Positions 1 to 11,469 of a stretch of 64,000 bases of DNA are shown here, in pieces. Source of the DNA: Otatea glauca (Eukaryota; Streptophyta; Magnoliopsida; Poales; Poaceae); assembly GCA_036346275.1 (NCBI GenBank), contig CM070727.1, positions 3,525,760-3,589,759 on the forward strand. Reading direction: 5' to 3'. Within the stretch, counting starts at the first letter, position 1; each line of letters opens with the position of its first letter. The notes below the pieces were generated by a model that ran no database searches, had not been told where the DNA came from, and saw nothing but the letters and a program-made list of their open reading frames with translations. Both the position numbers and the translations under genes were made by a program.

Positions 1-1047
1 ACTGCAACCTTCCGACGAAGATGATGCAATCTACCCACGGAGAGCGGCGCCGCGCGCACTCTTTGTTGTGCCCGCTCTTACGGGTAAACCTCACCGTGTC
101 TATACAATACAGGGTAACAATACCATTTCATGCATCGTTCTTTCTTTTCTCAGCACAAGGACCGGTGTTGCTTCTTCCAATGGATCGACGACCCAGAACG
201 ACGTGACTACGAATTTGTCTACAACTGCCATGACGCCAACCCCGCTTCGCCCGAGAACTTCAACCGGTGGGAGAGACCGCCAGGATACGTCCCCGTTCTA
301 GAGTGACCAGAGTTCAGGGCCGGTGGGCAAGGGGCCAACCAATCGGTGAGTTTCATGCGACGTACTCATGTTTTACTCACGAAGTAATAATTCTAAACCA
401 GTTCATCGCATACAGGAGTTCAAAAAGAAATGTGCGAAATTGCTCGAGTCAAAGGAGAAACCTCCTCAAGGGCCACCCGAAAGCCCCGACTTTTACGAAC
501 ACGGCCTGCAGGCAGTGGTTGATACCTGCCACGATGAGCTAGCGGACCGGAGATTCTACCGGTGCCCCTTGGCCGAGGATGAATGGTGCGGCTACTTCAA
601 CTGGGTGGACCTGGAGACGTACCACCCACATCTCAAACATCCTGTGTGGGATAACTGGGGGAGCAACCCTCTCCGTGGTGCTACTACCGCCCAAAAAAGC
701 CAGACCCCGAGTACGCCTACGGTGTTATTCAACGACCAATGCGGGCATACTGCATTGACTGTAAGACGCGCTTCCGGTTGTACAAGGATAAGCCCAACAC
801 ACACCTCCTGCACCGTGTAGTGGAGTGCGAGCCAAAACAGAGCAGGCGTCTCGGCAAGTCTCCGCCAACGGCCAACGCAACAGAGGTGCAAGAGGGTACC
901 TCCTCTCGAAGAGGAAGGGACAAGGGGAAGCAGCCGGCCGAGGTCCGCACCACGCAACAAATCCTTGACGTGCTACGCAGACTATCCGAGAACCTGAGTG
1001 GTATTAACATAGGGGACGCCGGGAATCGGGATGACATGCCCATATAG
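1..1047 (+). pseudogene. Broken gene with two GRF-like zinc-finger segments, probably transposon-associated
   Basis: Three coding blocks with plausible splice sites are visible. A short block before about 90 is followed by an intron ending in CAG at 151-153. A block at 154-306 reads HKDRCCFFQWIDD and then NCHD, and closes with TGA. A third block begins after an acceptor near 415 and contains RRFYRCPLAEDEWCGYFNWV, then a second Cys-rich stretch (SPWCYYRP, later AYCIDCKTRFRLYKD). The repeated C...C-x-F-x-W-[ID/VD] layout resembles GRF-type zinc fingers, which bind single-stranded nucleic acid in other proteins. The frame changes near 660-685 within a run of G. The tail (739-1047) is polar and ends in TAG after DDMPI. 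The internal stop at 304-306 and the frameshift argue for a decayed gene, though two neighbouring genes are possible. The type of protein recalls the third gene of the MULE at 34.7 kb. The 5' end lies outside the window. Confidence 0.5.
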
Positions 1048-1459
1048 GAGGGCAGAAATCCACATAAAAAGACCAAAAAATTCAATCTTACACACCTGAG
1101 ACGTACGGCATAGGCCACCCATCCGGCCATAGCTGGGAGCACTACGCATCCCCGTGGATTTCTTTCATAATAGGGATTGAGCAGTGTCCGAGTACAAATC
1201 GCAAAATTTACACGGGTCATGTAATATGCAAAAAATGTTGGACATCATTCCCGCTGTACTCAGATAGACGGAACGATCATTTGTTCCACCATGACCAACA
1301 GTGCTTTCGTTAGTTGTTTCGTCAAGCAATTTCGTCACTGTTGTAATGCCCTTGTCATATAATCCAATCTATTGCTTACTTCATCATCTGAACTTATGAT
1401 TGAAATTGTCGCACTGAATTACCAGAATTTTATCGTGACCGTATATTTTTGAAAACAAA
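1048..1459. other. Non-coding stretch after the GRF-like fragment
   Basis: No convincing coding potential, RNA gene or terminal repeat was seen here. The last part becomes AT-rich and runs into a TA microsatellite. Confidence 0.5.
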
Positions 1460-1501
1460 TTATATATATCTATATATATAATATATATATATATATATAT
1501 C
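1460..1501. repeat. (TA)n microsatellite
   Basis: About 42 bases of almost pure alternating T and A with two small interruptions. It is expected to be length-variable between individuals. Confidence 0.9.
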
Positions 1502-1659
1502 TTTTCATATTACTAACCTACAAAACCAAAATCGGCCAAAAAACATCTACAGAAATAAAATTTCATTCCTCGGTCTTCACGCATGCGCCCGATTTCTTCT
1601 CTCTGCATGTACCCGGTTTCTCCTCTGTCTGCACGCGCCCATACACAAAAAAAAATCAA

Positions 1660-1990
1660 AATTTTCTAAAGTGGTTTGTACCATTTTTCATTTCGTTCAT
1701 TTTTGTCGGCTTTGCTTTGCTCAGGGTAGTAGCAAAATTTTAATAAATTCATACAGCTTGTTCATCATCAGAAAATTTTATGGGAATATTAATGATGCAT
1801 GATAACCATAGACAAAAAAATTCAAAATTTTCTAACATGGCTTGTTTCATTTTTCGTTCAGTTAAAATTAACTTGTCATCGTGTGTCATTTTTCGCTCGG
1901 TTAAAATTAACTTGTCAAACGAAATTTTCATGACAATATCATTGATGTGTCACGAACCTCCACAAATATTTTGGAAAATTTTCAATATCC
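1660..1990. repeat. Fragment of the dispersed AAATTTCGG-rich repeat family
   Basis: The stretch with 'ttttatgggaatattaatgat', 'aaaattttctaacatggctt' and 'atttttcgttcagttaaa' is a diverged copy of blocks near 12.43-12.66 kb and 52.5-52.78 kb. It repeats the order gene-free AT block, 'aacatgg/aacgtgg', 'catttttc', found in those larger copies. The family is not one I recognise. No coding region is present. Confidence 0.6.
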
Positions 1991-2370
1991 ATGGAGTCGC
2001 CCTGCCACCCCTTCCCCCCGACCACTGCCATCTTTTATTCTTAACACACTTTTTTTATTCTCGGTTATGAGAGAAATATGCTAGCTAAGTACAAGAGGTT
2101 CGGTAAACTAAATGATTAAGTGTGTAATCCGTATGATAGTGGTCAATCATAAACAATTTACTTAATCAAGCCATGCTGCAACTAGCAGCAATAATTGTTT
2201 CTTGCCCTCCTCAATTCACGGGCAAGTTCAAACGTGCAGACAGACAAGGATTGACGCGACGACAGGTTTCACATCAGAGCAAAGCACGCATGCAAACAAA
2301 GGAACTGTCGGCATGCGAAGCATCTTCACGCGCGACGCGATCGGGGCATGGAAATCACCTTCACGCGCGA
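1991..2370. other. Non-coding AT-rich spacer
   Basis: No gene, RNA or clear repeat structure recognised. Confidence 0.4.
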
Positions 2371-2960
2371 GAATTGGCCGGGCCAGGCCATATGCCGGCT
2401 ATACCCTGCTGTCACATCGCATGCCGGCTACTCACGCTATTTCGGAGAATACGAATAAATGTTGCCCGAAATTGAAAATATACGGTATAAAGTTAACAGT
2501 GTTTGAAATTTTGCCGCATAAGAACAACCTACATTCCATTTCTCACATTACGTGGGTTTTATACCTCGAAGTCTTACATTGTTTTACCGTAACAGAATTT
2601 GGTTTGATAAATCAGTTTTTACAGAGATTAAACCAGCAAAACGACAACAATTTTGTTAGTAATTACTGTTTACAATTAATGGACTACTAGATAATCGTTG
2701 CTCCGCTCAGATGAGATCGTGGTCGTCCGTGGTTCATTAAGCAAACGAGGCGACGCGGGACGCGACCGGCCGGGCCCACGGTATAGCCGGCGTGTGGGGT
2801 GCCGGCTATGGCATAGCCGGCGCACCACATGCCGGCTATGCCCTACCGTCACGTCGACTGCCGGCTATTGCCGTCATTTCTGCGAATACGAAAAACAGTT
2901 GCCCAAAACTAATAATATACGGTACAAAATTTACTGTATTTGAAATTTTGCCCGATTATT
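2371..2960. repeat. Two direct copies of a module rich in TGCCGGCTA
   Basis: A module of about 150 bp occurs at roughly 2371-2520 and again at 2790-2960. Each copy has several TGCCGGCTA boxes (for example near 2393, 2422, 2801, 2830 and 2859) followed by 'gaatacgaa', 'ttgccc', 'atatacggta' and 'tttgaaattttgcc'. The copies have diverged, so the duplication is old or came from two insertions. Open frames through it differ in frame and composition and look accidental. Confidence 0.65.
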
Positions 2961-3700
2961 GTATCATCGAAACTCTACTCCTGCTACTATAGTAGTAGTA
3001 CTACATGCCTCGTTCGGTGTATTTAGGCGTACCGGTGATCATGAAAAATTGCACTAGCATGTTTCATCAGTGCTAACTAAACGGTCTTAGTCTTTTCCCA
3101 GGTAAAATTAACACCATTCCTCCGTACGTAGAAGCTTTCTTAGCGATAGAACTGATAGGGGTGTACTACCTAGGAGCATAACTTTCTTTTTAAAACAAAG
3201 CTGTTGAAAATGCAATCCGTTTTATGTGGGTTTAATGCAAGTTTAGGTTTTACTTCTTTCTGAAGCAGTTCGATTTTATTTATGAAAGAATACTCATTCA
3301 TCAAGATGTTTTTTTTTGCAAGATTCTTTTTAACATCTGTGATCCCTCACATAAATATACCATGCATATCTATACCCCTTTATAATGCACCTAAACAATT
3401 TTTTCTACGTTCACCCTAAATAATGCACCTCACTAGAGATAGCCCAACGTTCGTGCACCCAGCAAAACGTCCCCAGAAACTTGCATTCATCAAAATGAAC
3501 ATCTCAGATCTTTCCTCAGTTTTACTCACCCACATCCGATGGTCATTATTTAGTGTGTCTAATCATCCTCAAGGAAAAGGAAACAGAATCAAGGAAAAGG
3601 AAACAAACGTCCTGGAATCAAGAAAAAGGAAATAAACGTCCTGGAAAAGGAAAGTACCATACATTACATGCTGGGAAAAGAAAACCGAGAGACGAGGCAG
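2961..3700. other. Non-coding spacer with short direct repeats
   Basis: No gene recognised. Near 3565-3650 a short purine-rich unit (aaggaaaaggaaac) is repeated three to four times. Confidence 0.4.
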
Positions 3701-3710
3701 TGCGGTATTA

Positions 3711-4162
3711 TTTTTTCCGAATCAGGCTCTCGCGGTGATGAATTTGCTATTGTAGCCTCGAGCTGAAAAAATTCAACGGTGAGGTGCTGTAATTTTTTTC
3801 CACGTTCGAAATTATCCAGCGAAAAAAAATAAAAACCAAGCTCTGCCCGGTCGATGGATAATTTCGGGCGTGAGAAAAAAATTACAGTGCTTCTTGACCG
3901 CGGAAAAAAAATTCTAGCATCTCTCCGCTGATTTTTTCTTTCTCGAGGATCAATCGCAAATTCATCTCTCGAGAACCTGATTCAGAAAAAATTATAACGA
4001 CGATACTAATATAGTAAAAAATTCGAGCCTGGGCGCTGGTAAATAATACCGCACCACCGCTCCGCTGAATTTTTTCAGCTCGAGGCTACAATCGTAAATT
4101 CATCGCCGCGAAAGTCTAATTCGGAAAAAATTATAACGATGATGCCAATACAGTAAAAAATT
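3711..4162. repeat. Complex inverted and direct repeat block
   Basis: The segment 3711-3776 recurs in reverse orientation at about 4064-4132; both carry the block around 'gcctcgagctgaaaaaattc' and its complement. A third copy, in the same orientation as the right arm, begins at 3923, 137 bp before the matching 'ctccgctga' at 4060. Each unit ends in 'cagtaaaaaattc'. The block could fold into a long hairpin. It is non-coding and could be the termini of a small foldback element. Confidence 0.65.
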
Positions 4163-4562
4163 CTCAAAAAATAATAAAAAAAACAATCAAGCGGTGTCGG
4201 TCCGCTTGTTAATTTTGGCAAAAAAAAATCCTCAGTGGCTGCTGAAAATTTCAAGCATAGGAGAAAAAAAATTCAAGCGGTGCCCGTCCACTGAATAATT
4301 CCGGGAAAATATGGAAAAATAATCTGCGCTCGCCGACCACTGGATCCGCAGGGAAAAAAAGATAAAAATTAAAGCCGCTGGTTCCGCGAGAAAAAATTGA
4401 AAAAAATTAAGCAGCACTCACATACCGCTGGTTCCGTAGATAAAAAACGAAAAAAAATTCAACGCTCTCCGTACGCTGAAATTAAGCTATATGGGGCTAG
4501 ATCCGTAAAAAACCTAGAGAAATGTCATATTCGGAAAAAAAATACGATCATGAGGCCAGGAC

Positions 4563-4768
4563 AGTAAAAAATTCATGTCTGATTTCCTTGTATGCGGATC
4601 CTCCCTGTTTATTTCCTTGTTTGATTCGCTCTCCTTCCAAATATGTAGTACATACAGTTTTTGGTCTGAATAGTAAAAAATTCAAGTCTGGTTTCCTAGC
4701 ATGTAGATCCTTCTTGTTTATTTCCTTATTTGATTCGCTCTCCTTCCAAATATGTAGTACGTACAATA
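4563..4768. repeat. Two tandem copies of a 109-bp unit
   Basis: The unit starting 'agtaaaaaattca' at 4563 restarts at 4672. Both copies continue through 'gatttcctt', 'tgattcgctctccttccaaa' and 'tatgtagta'. The copies differ by scattered substitutions. The unit begins with the same motif that ends the units of the preceding inverted-repeat block. Confidence 0.85.
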
Positions 4769-6680
4769 TGATCACAAGATTATTTATTATTAAGTATTAT
4801 ATTCATACTTATCTTCTCATTTAATTGATAAGCGGATGTACTGTCGTCGTAGCGTTAGCACTGGCACTATACTAGTTACTAGTAAGACAGACACATACGT
4901 GCCTGTATCCGTAGTAGGTTGATTTCAGCTCATATATTATGTTCTTTCATATTTCTAACCTTTTTTATTTGAACAGTGTTCCTTCCAACTTCTAATCTTT
5001 TTGAAATATGACAACATTGCACATGTTAAAATCTTTTCTAATAACTGGAAACCTTCCTCCAGGGAATGACTAGCGCCTGAACGTACGATGGAAGCGTTTT
5101 CATTGTACGCTCCCCCGGCTATTGGATCTCACTTAATGATATCAATTTCAGCCGTTCCATAGAGTGCAAAAAAAAAACAAGTAACACAACAATTAGTTCT
5201 TAAGCTTGCGTTAAATCTTTGATCTCCGTGCAACAAAACACAAAAATGTATCCACAAAAGCTCATTGCGCTGCCACACACGCCAGGTCATGCGCACTTGC
5301 ACGGATGTGTCGCCTCTTGTTGCTCTTGATGCACTACCGCTGAGCCACACCACTCTCTCGCATCAATCGTCCCAAAGATCAAACAAATATCATTTGATGG
5401 AGAACCAAATTAAACAAAAGTGTGCAACAATCGACACAACAAGAAAAAGATACAGCACGCTTATTATTCCTTGTGCACTTCAGTTGGAACAAATTTCACA
5501 GAAGGCAACAACATATTGCTCCCCATGCAACAAATTCACAATCCAACTGCGATAAAATTCCTCTTGCTACAATATTTTGGAAGACAATTTGTGACAAAAT
5601 GAAACACCTTATGCAATAATTTGAGAAAATTGTTGCAACAAATCCGGAAAATGATTGCAACAATCGTACCGGAGGAGGGGATCACACATTCAAGCATCGT
5701 TGACGAGCCAAGCTCAGTGGATGAGGTGGCGCACCAACCGTTGAGGATGAGGAGTTTGAACCTCACCAGTGTCTCTTCACCGATAGGGCAATGTAGTCCT
5801 CGCACCACCTCCCGTCACACTAACCACACTGTCCTTTGCTCGCCGTTCGTGGCTCCTACCAATAAAATCCGACAATATTTGATTGTGAAGGAAGTAAACT
5901 CAACTATTTCCCATGGCGGTGGGCGGCTCCGATGACCAGCTTACAGTGGTGAGTTTTGCCCTCCGGTGACACACTGAAGGTGGGAGGAGAGGGCGAGATG
6001 ATTCACCGGTGATATTTAGAAAATGGAAGCATGGGGAGGCATCGGTTGTGGGTAGTGGTAGGGGAGGTAGAGTATCACAAATGAGGCGTGCGAGTTGGCT
6101 ATAGCTGGAGACAGAGATTGGCACAGAAGAGGCACTTGAGTTTGTGAGACCAATGGAGAAAGAGAAGTAGGACGATGCCATGGCGGCGAAAAGAGAAAGA
6201 ATAGAGAGGAGGGTGAAGTTAGCAAAAAAAATTGGAAAAGCCGAAAAGGCTCGAAGATAGAGAGAAGTAGGCAGTGGCTACTCAAGAAAAACATCACCCG
6301 ATATTTCAAGATATATCGATAACTCCGTTTGCACCATAGATAACAATCCCTTTTGTTCTGTAGAAAATAATACTACTACTCAAGTAGTACAACTGGATGG
6401 ATCCTAACACGATAAAAATCTATGTACTCCCCTACACAAACTGGGACACGTAATATTGCACGAACCATATTTGAAATCTATCACTTTTCTATCCTCGTTT
6501 GTAATTGTTTTTCAATTCTGGCCTCCAAGCGAATGTAATAGTTAAAATTAGTCTTATCACTCACGGTGCAGAAACACGAAAGATTACCCGTGTCACTTCT
6601 TAGCTATTTTGTGGTTAAGAATAAAGCTATTTTTACTATTGATTTCGTAAGAGAGCTAGATTTAATAGAAAAAAATGCTA
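4769..6680. other. Non-coding region, repeat-like between 5.4 and 5.7 kb
   Basis: No supported gene. Around 5400-5670 the sequence is rich in 'caacaa' and 'ttgcaaca' motifs on both strands, which suggests an old transposon remnant. At 5.9-6.3 kb short frames occur on both strands with no recognisable domain. I leave them out. Confidence 0.4.
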
Positions 6681-6961
6681 CTCTCTCCGTTGATAAATAT
6701 AAAACCTATAGTTTGAATGATCTTGTTGAAAAATATAAGACATGCATATAGATTTAATGAGTCTTTCTACATATACTCTTATTTATTCTCTCTTAACTAT
6801 ATGCATTTATTCATTACCACCAACACAAAGTATTATCTCTCATCTTCCAAGACAATTAAGAGAGATATGTATATCATTTTCTCTCATGCTTTTCTTAATT
6901 TTACCATAATTTTAATCCTTATGCTAAGTCAAAATACGTCTTATATTTACCGACCAAGGGA
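6681..6961. mobile_element. Stowaway-like MITE
   Basis: It is flanked on the left by TA and starts CTCTCTCCGTTGATAAATAT. Its right end reads 'cttatatttaccgaccaagg' before 'gattata', an approximate inverted copy of the start. The size of about 280 bp, AT-rich interior and lack of coding sequence fit a Tc1/mariner-derived Stowaway MITE. The right terminus has diverged. Confidence 0.7.
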
Positions 6962-7131
6962 TTATAAAACTATAGAAGTCACGATTTCACCGTTCTTCGG
7001 AACATTCTATCTACTAGGCATCGGAAAACACTCTTCCTGCCCCGGAGGAGTGGCTGTGGTGGGGCCCACAGTCACAGACTACAGTCTCCTCCCGGGAAGC
7101 ACACCACTTTCCACCCCCCTCGTCTCCGCAC

Positions 7132-7138
7132 TTTATAA
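7132..7138 (+). promoter_or_regulatory. TATA box of the MEI2-like gene
   Basis: TTTATAA lies 96 bp before the chosen start codon. It follows a C-rich pyrimidine segment, and a leader with a purine-rich end (gagagaagagagaaagaaag) follows, a common plant core-promoter layout. Confidence 0.65.
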
Positions 7139-7233
7139 GCACCCGATGCTGCGGCCGCCGCCTTATCGCGCTGCCCTTCACTTCTTCCCTTACCTTCTCC
7201 TCCATTAGAGAGAAGAGAGAAAGAAAGTAGAAG

Positions 7234-8588
7234 ATGGATGCCCTCTCCGTCTCCGGCCTTAACCCCGCTGCGCTGCCCTTCACACCGGTGGCCCTGGTCC
7301 CTGCGAAGGCGCAGTACATCAGCCCTCCTCCGGTCGCCCTGCCGCCGGCTGATTTTGTCCCGCCGCCGGCGTGCTGGGGTTTCGTCGCTTGCGGGTTTAG
7401 GTGCGGTGCGGGGTTCGCTTCCAAGTGCTGCACCTGGGCGCCGTTCGTGTGGGAGGGGGTGCCCGCGCTCCCGCACCCGGCATGGGTGCACCCTCGGCCG
7501 CCGCTGCCGGTGGCGACAGCGACGGTGTACTACTGCACTCCGCCCACGCCGCGTCCGGCGAGTCGTTGCTATCTCAACGAGCTCGGCAATGACTCCTCCG
7601 ACGAGGCCGCGAACGAAGAGGCGGGCAACGAGCCGTCCGCTCGCTCGGTGAAGCTCACCTTGCGGCGAACGGCGCTTCTGCCTCCACGGCCGCCCTCTCG
7701 CCTGCCGCCTCCCGCTTTCGGTTGCAAGCCGCGCCGCGGCCGGAGGGGGCGGCTCGCGTTCGATCCCAGCTCTGATGCTACAGCGCTGATGATCCGGAAC
7801 ATCCCCAACAAGTTCATGTGGGTGATGCTATTTCCGCTCTTATTGTTTCAAAGCCTTCTACAAACTGTTTTGTGTTAAGTCTGCAACTTGAACTTAGCTT
7901 GGTTAATCTGGTCCCTTCTTGCTTGAAACTCAATTTTTTTCTCTCGGCACACAGGAAAGGGAGACTCATGGCGATCCTCGACCAGCATTGCGCCGAGCAG
8001 AACGCCAAACTCCCGCCGGGCGGCTGCGGCGCCGTGAAGTCGGAGTACGATTTCCTCTACGTCCCGGTCGACTTCCGGTACTGATTGTATTTTTCCGTTT
8101 GCTCCGAGTAGTACTAATCATACCACTATATATGGTTTTTGGTTGTCTGATCTGATTTCTGAAGGCTCAATTCGTGTACTCGTTTGATACGCCCAGTACC
8201 GAGTGCAACAAGGGCTACGCGTTCGTCAACATGACGACGGCGACGGCCGCGCAGCGGCTCCACGCCTTCCTCCAGGGCCACCGCTGGGAGGCGGCGTCCT
8301 CCAGGAAGGTTTGCGACGTCGTGCAAGCGCGCATCGGGGTACTTATGTTGCCGCCAACTTTGCAACTCCTTAACAGCTCATTTTTGGTCGATCTTTGCGT
8401 CGCATGCGCTAAATGCTACTGCTGCTTGGGATTCGTAGGGGCTGGACGCTTTCGTGGGTCATTTCTCCGGGTCGCAGTTCCCCTGCGACAAGGAGGCGTT
8501 CCTGCCGGTGCGCTTCGAGCCACCGCGGGACGGCGTCCAGAAGACGGCGGAGCACGTGATCGGCCGCCTAGCCCGCGCCTCCCGCTGA
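7234..8588 (+). CDS. MEI2-like RNA-binding protein (short, C-terminal RRM type)
   Basis: Four exons join in frame: 7234-7817, 7955-8077, 8197-8338 and 8439-8588 (TGA), giving 332 aa. All three introns are GT-AG. The N-terminal 180 residues are rich in Pro and Ala, with two Cys-containing patches and an acidic stretch. The C-terminal domain begins ALMIRNIPNKF at about residue 184 and continues with YDFLYVPVDFR, NKGYAFVNMTT and GLDAFVGHFSGS. These are the hallmarks of the MEI2 C-terminal RRM, which binds RNA and in plants is linked to meristem and meiotic control. The two N-terminal RRMs of long MEI2-like proteins are absent, as in the rice OML6/OML7 type. The start has no upstream in-frame ATG after the TATA box. 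Intron 2 must end at the CAG at 8194-8196; the nearer AG at 8163-8164 would break the frame. It is probably a functional gene and close to OML7, but the exact orthologue needs a search. Confidence 0.9.
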
Positions 8589-9177
8589 TCAAGCACCGTC
8601 GCAAGATGTCTATTTATCTTGCATTCTATCCTATATGCTATGGATGGATAGAACGGGAGATAGATTTGTTAGGCCGGCTTGGTTCCCAGGGTCATTTCCG
8701 TGTGATTTCGTTGTTCGAGTAGGCGTCGTTGAAACTTAATTCGCCCTCTGTTGTATAGTATGCGTCTCTGGATTAGCTGCGAGTGAGTAGTAGTTGAGTG
8801 ATCTGTACGTTTGAGTCTGAATCTTCGTTGTTGTGTGTAAACTTCGGCTTTTAACGTCTGTGCCGCTCGGTATTAGCCCTACTTAAGCTGCCGATGAATT
8901 TGTGTTGTGCCACTCGGTGTTAAGCCTGTAAGTGTTCGTTGCGTTGGATTATACGGATGATCCACTGTTACCACGTGATTCTGGTCACATTGCATTGTGC
9001 GTCGGATTAGCAAACCAAGATTCTCACTCCGAGAGTGCTAAAGTAAATGTTTTGTTTTCCTTAATTAGGATCACTATGGTATTTTAGTTCACCATTTTTT
9101 GCATTTATGTAGTACTTTGTAAAGCAGCTTCGGGGATTACCTAAAAATGGTTAGGCCCTGTTTACGATTATCTAGTA
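8589..9177. other. 3' flank of the MEI2-like gene
   Basis: T-rich sequence expected to contain the 3' UTR. No poly(A) signal stands out with certainty, and no other gene is seen. Confidence 0.5.
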
Positions 9178-9505
9178 CTCTCTCCGTCCTGAAAAGTATC
9201 CCTCCGTCCTGAAAAGTAAGAGACAGAAGAAATTTTAGAACAGATTATGGTTTCTGCCAAAAGACTCTAATGCCTCTATTTAATACTGTGTCTCTATTAA
9301 TTGGCAAAATGCATTAATTAATCATGATTATAGAGAATGATCTGCCACGTTTTTGTTTTGGAATATATGTGGTCGCATGTATCTGCGTGCATCTGCATGT
9401 ATGGGCATAATTTGAGGATACAATTTAAAGGGGGAGAGCTTTCAATCCCTAATATTGGAGGACACAATTTGAAGGCTTCTCTCTTACTTTTAAGGACGGA
9501 GGGAG
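9178..9505. mobile_element. Stowaway-like MITE, copy 1
   Basis: It runs from CTCTCTCCGTCCTGAAAAG to GGACGGAGGGAG and is flanked by TA on both sides. The first 19 bp are partly duplicated at the left end ('tccctccgtcctgaaaagta'). The interior matches the neighbouring element at 9591-9918 over nearly its whole length, including 'attttagaacagattatggt' and 'catgattatagagaatgat'. Confidence 0.9.
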
Positions 9506-9590
9506 TACCAGGGCACTGAATTTTGCTTTGCGGAATGAAAAGAAATTCTGGTAGTAATTCGTAGTGAAAGAATTTTCTCTGATTTATATA

Positions 9591-9918
9591 CTCCCTCCGT
9601 CTTGAAGAAAAGTAAGGGATAGAAGTAATTTTAGAACAGATTATGGTTTCTAACAAAAAAAAACTCTAATACCCCTATTTAATACTGTCTCTATTAATTG
9701 ACAACATGTATGCATTAATTAATCACGATTATAGAGAATGATCTGTCGCGTTTTTGTTTTGGAATATGTGTGGTCGCTTGTATCTGCGTGCATCTGCATG
9801 TATGAGTACAATTTGAGGACACAATTTAAAGGGAGAGCTCTCAAACCCTAATATTGGAGGACACAATTTGAACACTTCTCTCCCTTACTTTCAAAGATGG
9901 ATTCAAGGACGGAGGGAG
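9591..9918. mobile_element. Stowaway-like MITE, copy 2
   Basis: It starts CTCCCTCCGTCTTGAAG, ends GGACGGAGGGAG, and has TA on both sides. It is in the same orientation as copy 1, 85 bp away, and of equal length. The two differ by many small changes, so they are either separate insertions of one subfamily or an old local duplication. Confidence 0.9.
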
Positions 9919-11469
9919 TAGTCTTTACGGTATCAGAACCTAGCGGGGTGTTTGGTTGGAGCTAAAGATGTCAAGCTTGTCTCAAACGAGGCAGTGTTTG
10001 GTTCGAAGATATAGTTCTGACGTCATATATTTTTTTGAACTAACTGATCAACTTGTTGATAGAGAAGTGAAGATTTTTTCTAGCTCTCTTTTTTTTCTCT
10101 AAGGGAATTTTTTAAGTGAAATTATAAATTTAACTCTTTTTAACGTGCTCTCCTACTACATGAGGTGTGACCTCCTGAGCCCATCTGTCGCGGCTCACCC
10201 GCCTTTGCCTCAGGTGTGGTAGCGGGCGTTGTCACGCTCGCTCGGTTTTGCCTGTTGTCACACTCGCTCGGTTTTGCCTGTTGTCACGTTCTTGGGGACA
10301 CGTAGAGTGAATTAGAAATGCGAATTTGCTCGAAATGAGATTAGATTCAGGAAAAACGAGGGAAGAAGTTACAAAAGTCATCACTTCGTTGAATCACTCT
10401 TGTTTTTTTTTCCCAAAGTTTGCTACTGTGGCTAACAAATTCTTAACCAGAACTGTAGCATACCACGCTGTGGCACAAATAAATTAGCAAAACAGACTTT
10501 CAACCGAATCTGACCTAAGAATTGCAAGAATTTCGGTGGAAAAATTTCGGCTCTAGCGTTTGACCGGTCGACCCCAAGTGACCAAGTTCCTGGAAGATAC
10601 AAGAACGGTGCGCATCCTACACCGTCAGCATATTTGCAACGCTAAATCAAGGACTGATCAGCTCAACCCCACCTTCAGACCATGATTGGATTCATATATA
10701 CAGGAGTTTTTAAGGATTTGCTCTGCCTTCTGCTAATATATCGCGTGAGATTTAGACATTCAAAAGCACCCCTCGAATTGGAACTTGGAAGAAATATGAA
10801 CTGCCTTTTTCTTTTATTTGAACCGACGTTTTCTTGTGTTTGTTCTGTTCGTCTTTCAATGCTGTTACACAAGGGCTGGCGTTTAGTGCCTGTGCCACCA
10901 TCCCTTTTGCTATAGCTTTGCTGTCTCCTTCTCTGTCCCTGTAGCTGACATGTGGGCCGGTGTGCGATGGGATACACGCTGAGGTGATGCTTATGCCCTT
11001 GCCATTAATGGGATGTGAGGCCGGGGAAAGAAAAGAGGTCGCTCTGCGTCCTCGTCTTCTCCGCCGTTGTCCCTGGTGAAAGCAAGCGCGCGAGAGCGAG
11101 CGATAGACGATACACGAGAGAGAGAGAGAGAGAGTCGTGGCGGGAGATGTGACTGTGCATTCCTCCCTCCGATCCGTACCACTGCTGGTGGAGCCAGCCG
11201 GGCCGGGTGATGCAAGTCGACAGGGAGATGTTGCGGTGCACGGTGCTATAGTAGCAGCCATCTAGTCCTCGGTCTTGTGCATGCTGGGCACAGGCAAGAC
11301 AAACAGTGGGAATGTATCGGAAAATGGCGCGGCTGAGGGAGGCCAGCGGTTCTGCACCGCGCGCCCTGCCCTGCCATACTCGATTGCACCGGGGAAAACG
11401 GGGGTTGCGGTGGCGTGGACAAGGATTAAAATCTCTTGCGGAGATATCGGTTTTGCGGACGAATTTTGA
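9919..11469. other. Non-coding region with a GA microsatellite
   Basis: No supported gene. A segment beginning near 9955 ('ggtgtttggttggagctaaa') resembles termini of small DNA transposons, but I could not find its partner end. A (GA)n run lies at 11116-11134. GC-rich short frames at 10.95-11.26 kb show no domain. Confidence 0.4.
11116..11134. repeat. (GA)n microsatellite
   Basis: Nineteen bases of alternating G and A. Confidence 0.9.

Noticed and set aside
1749..2070. Small frames on both strands in the AT-rich repeat
   Set aside because: They lie in a non-coding dispersed repeat whose other copies do not preserve the frames.
8197..8722. Uninterrupted reading of exon 3 of the MEI2-like gene into following sequence
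   Set aside because: The RRM continues only after splicing 8339-8438; the unspliced frame loses GLDAFVGHFSGS.
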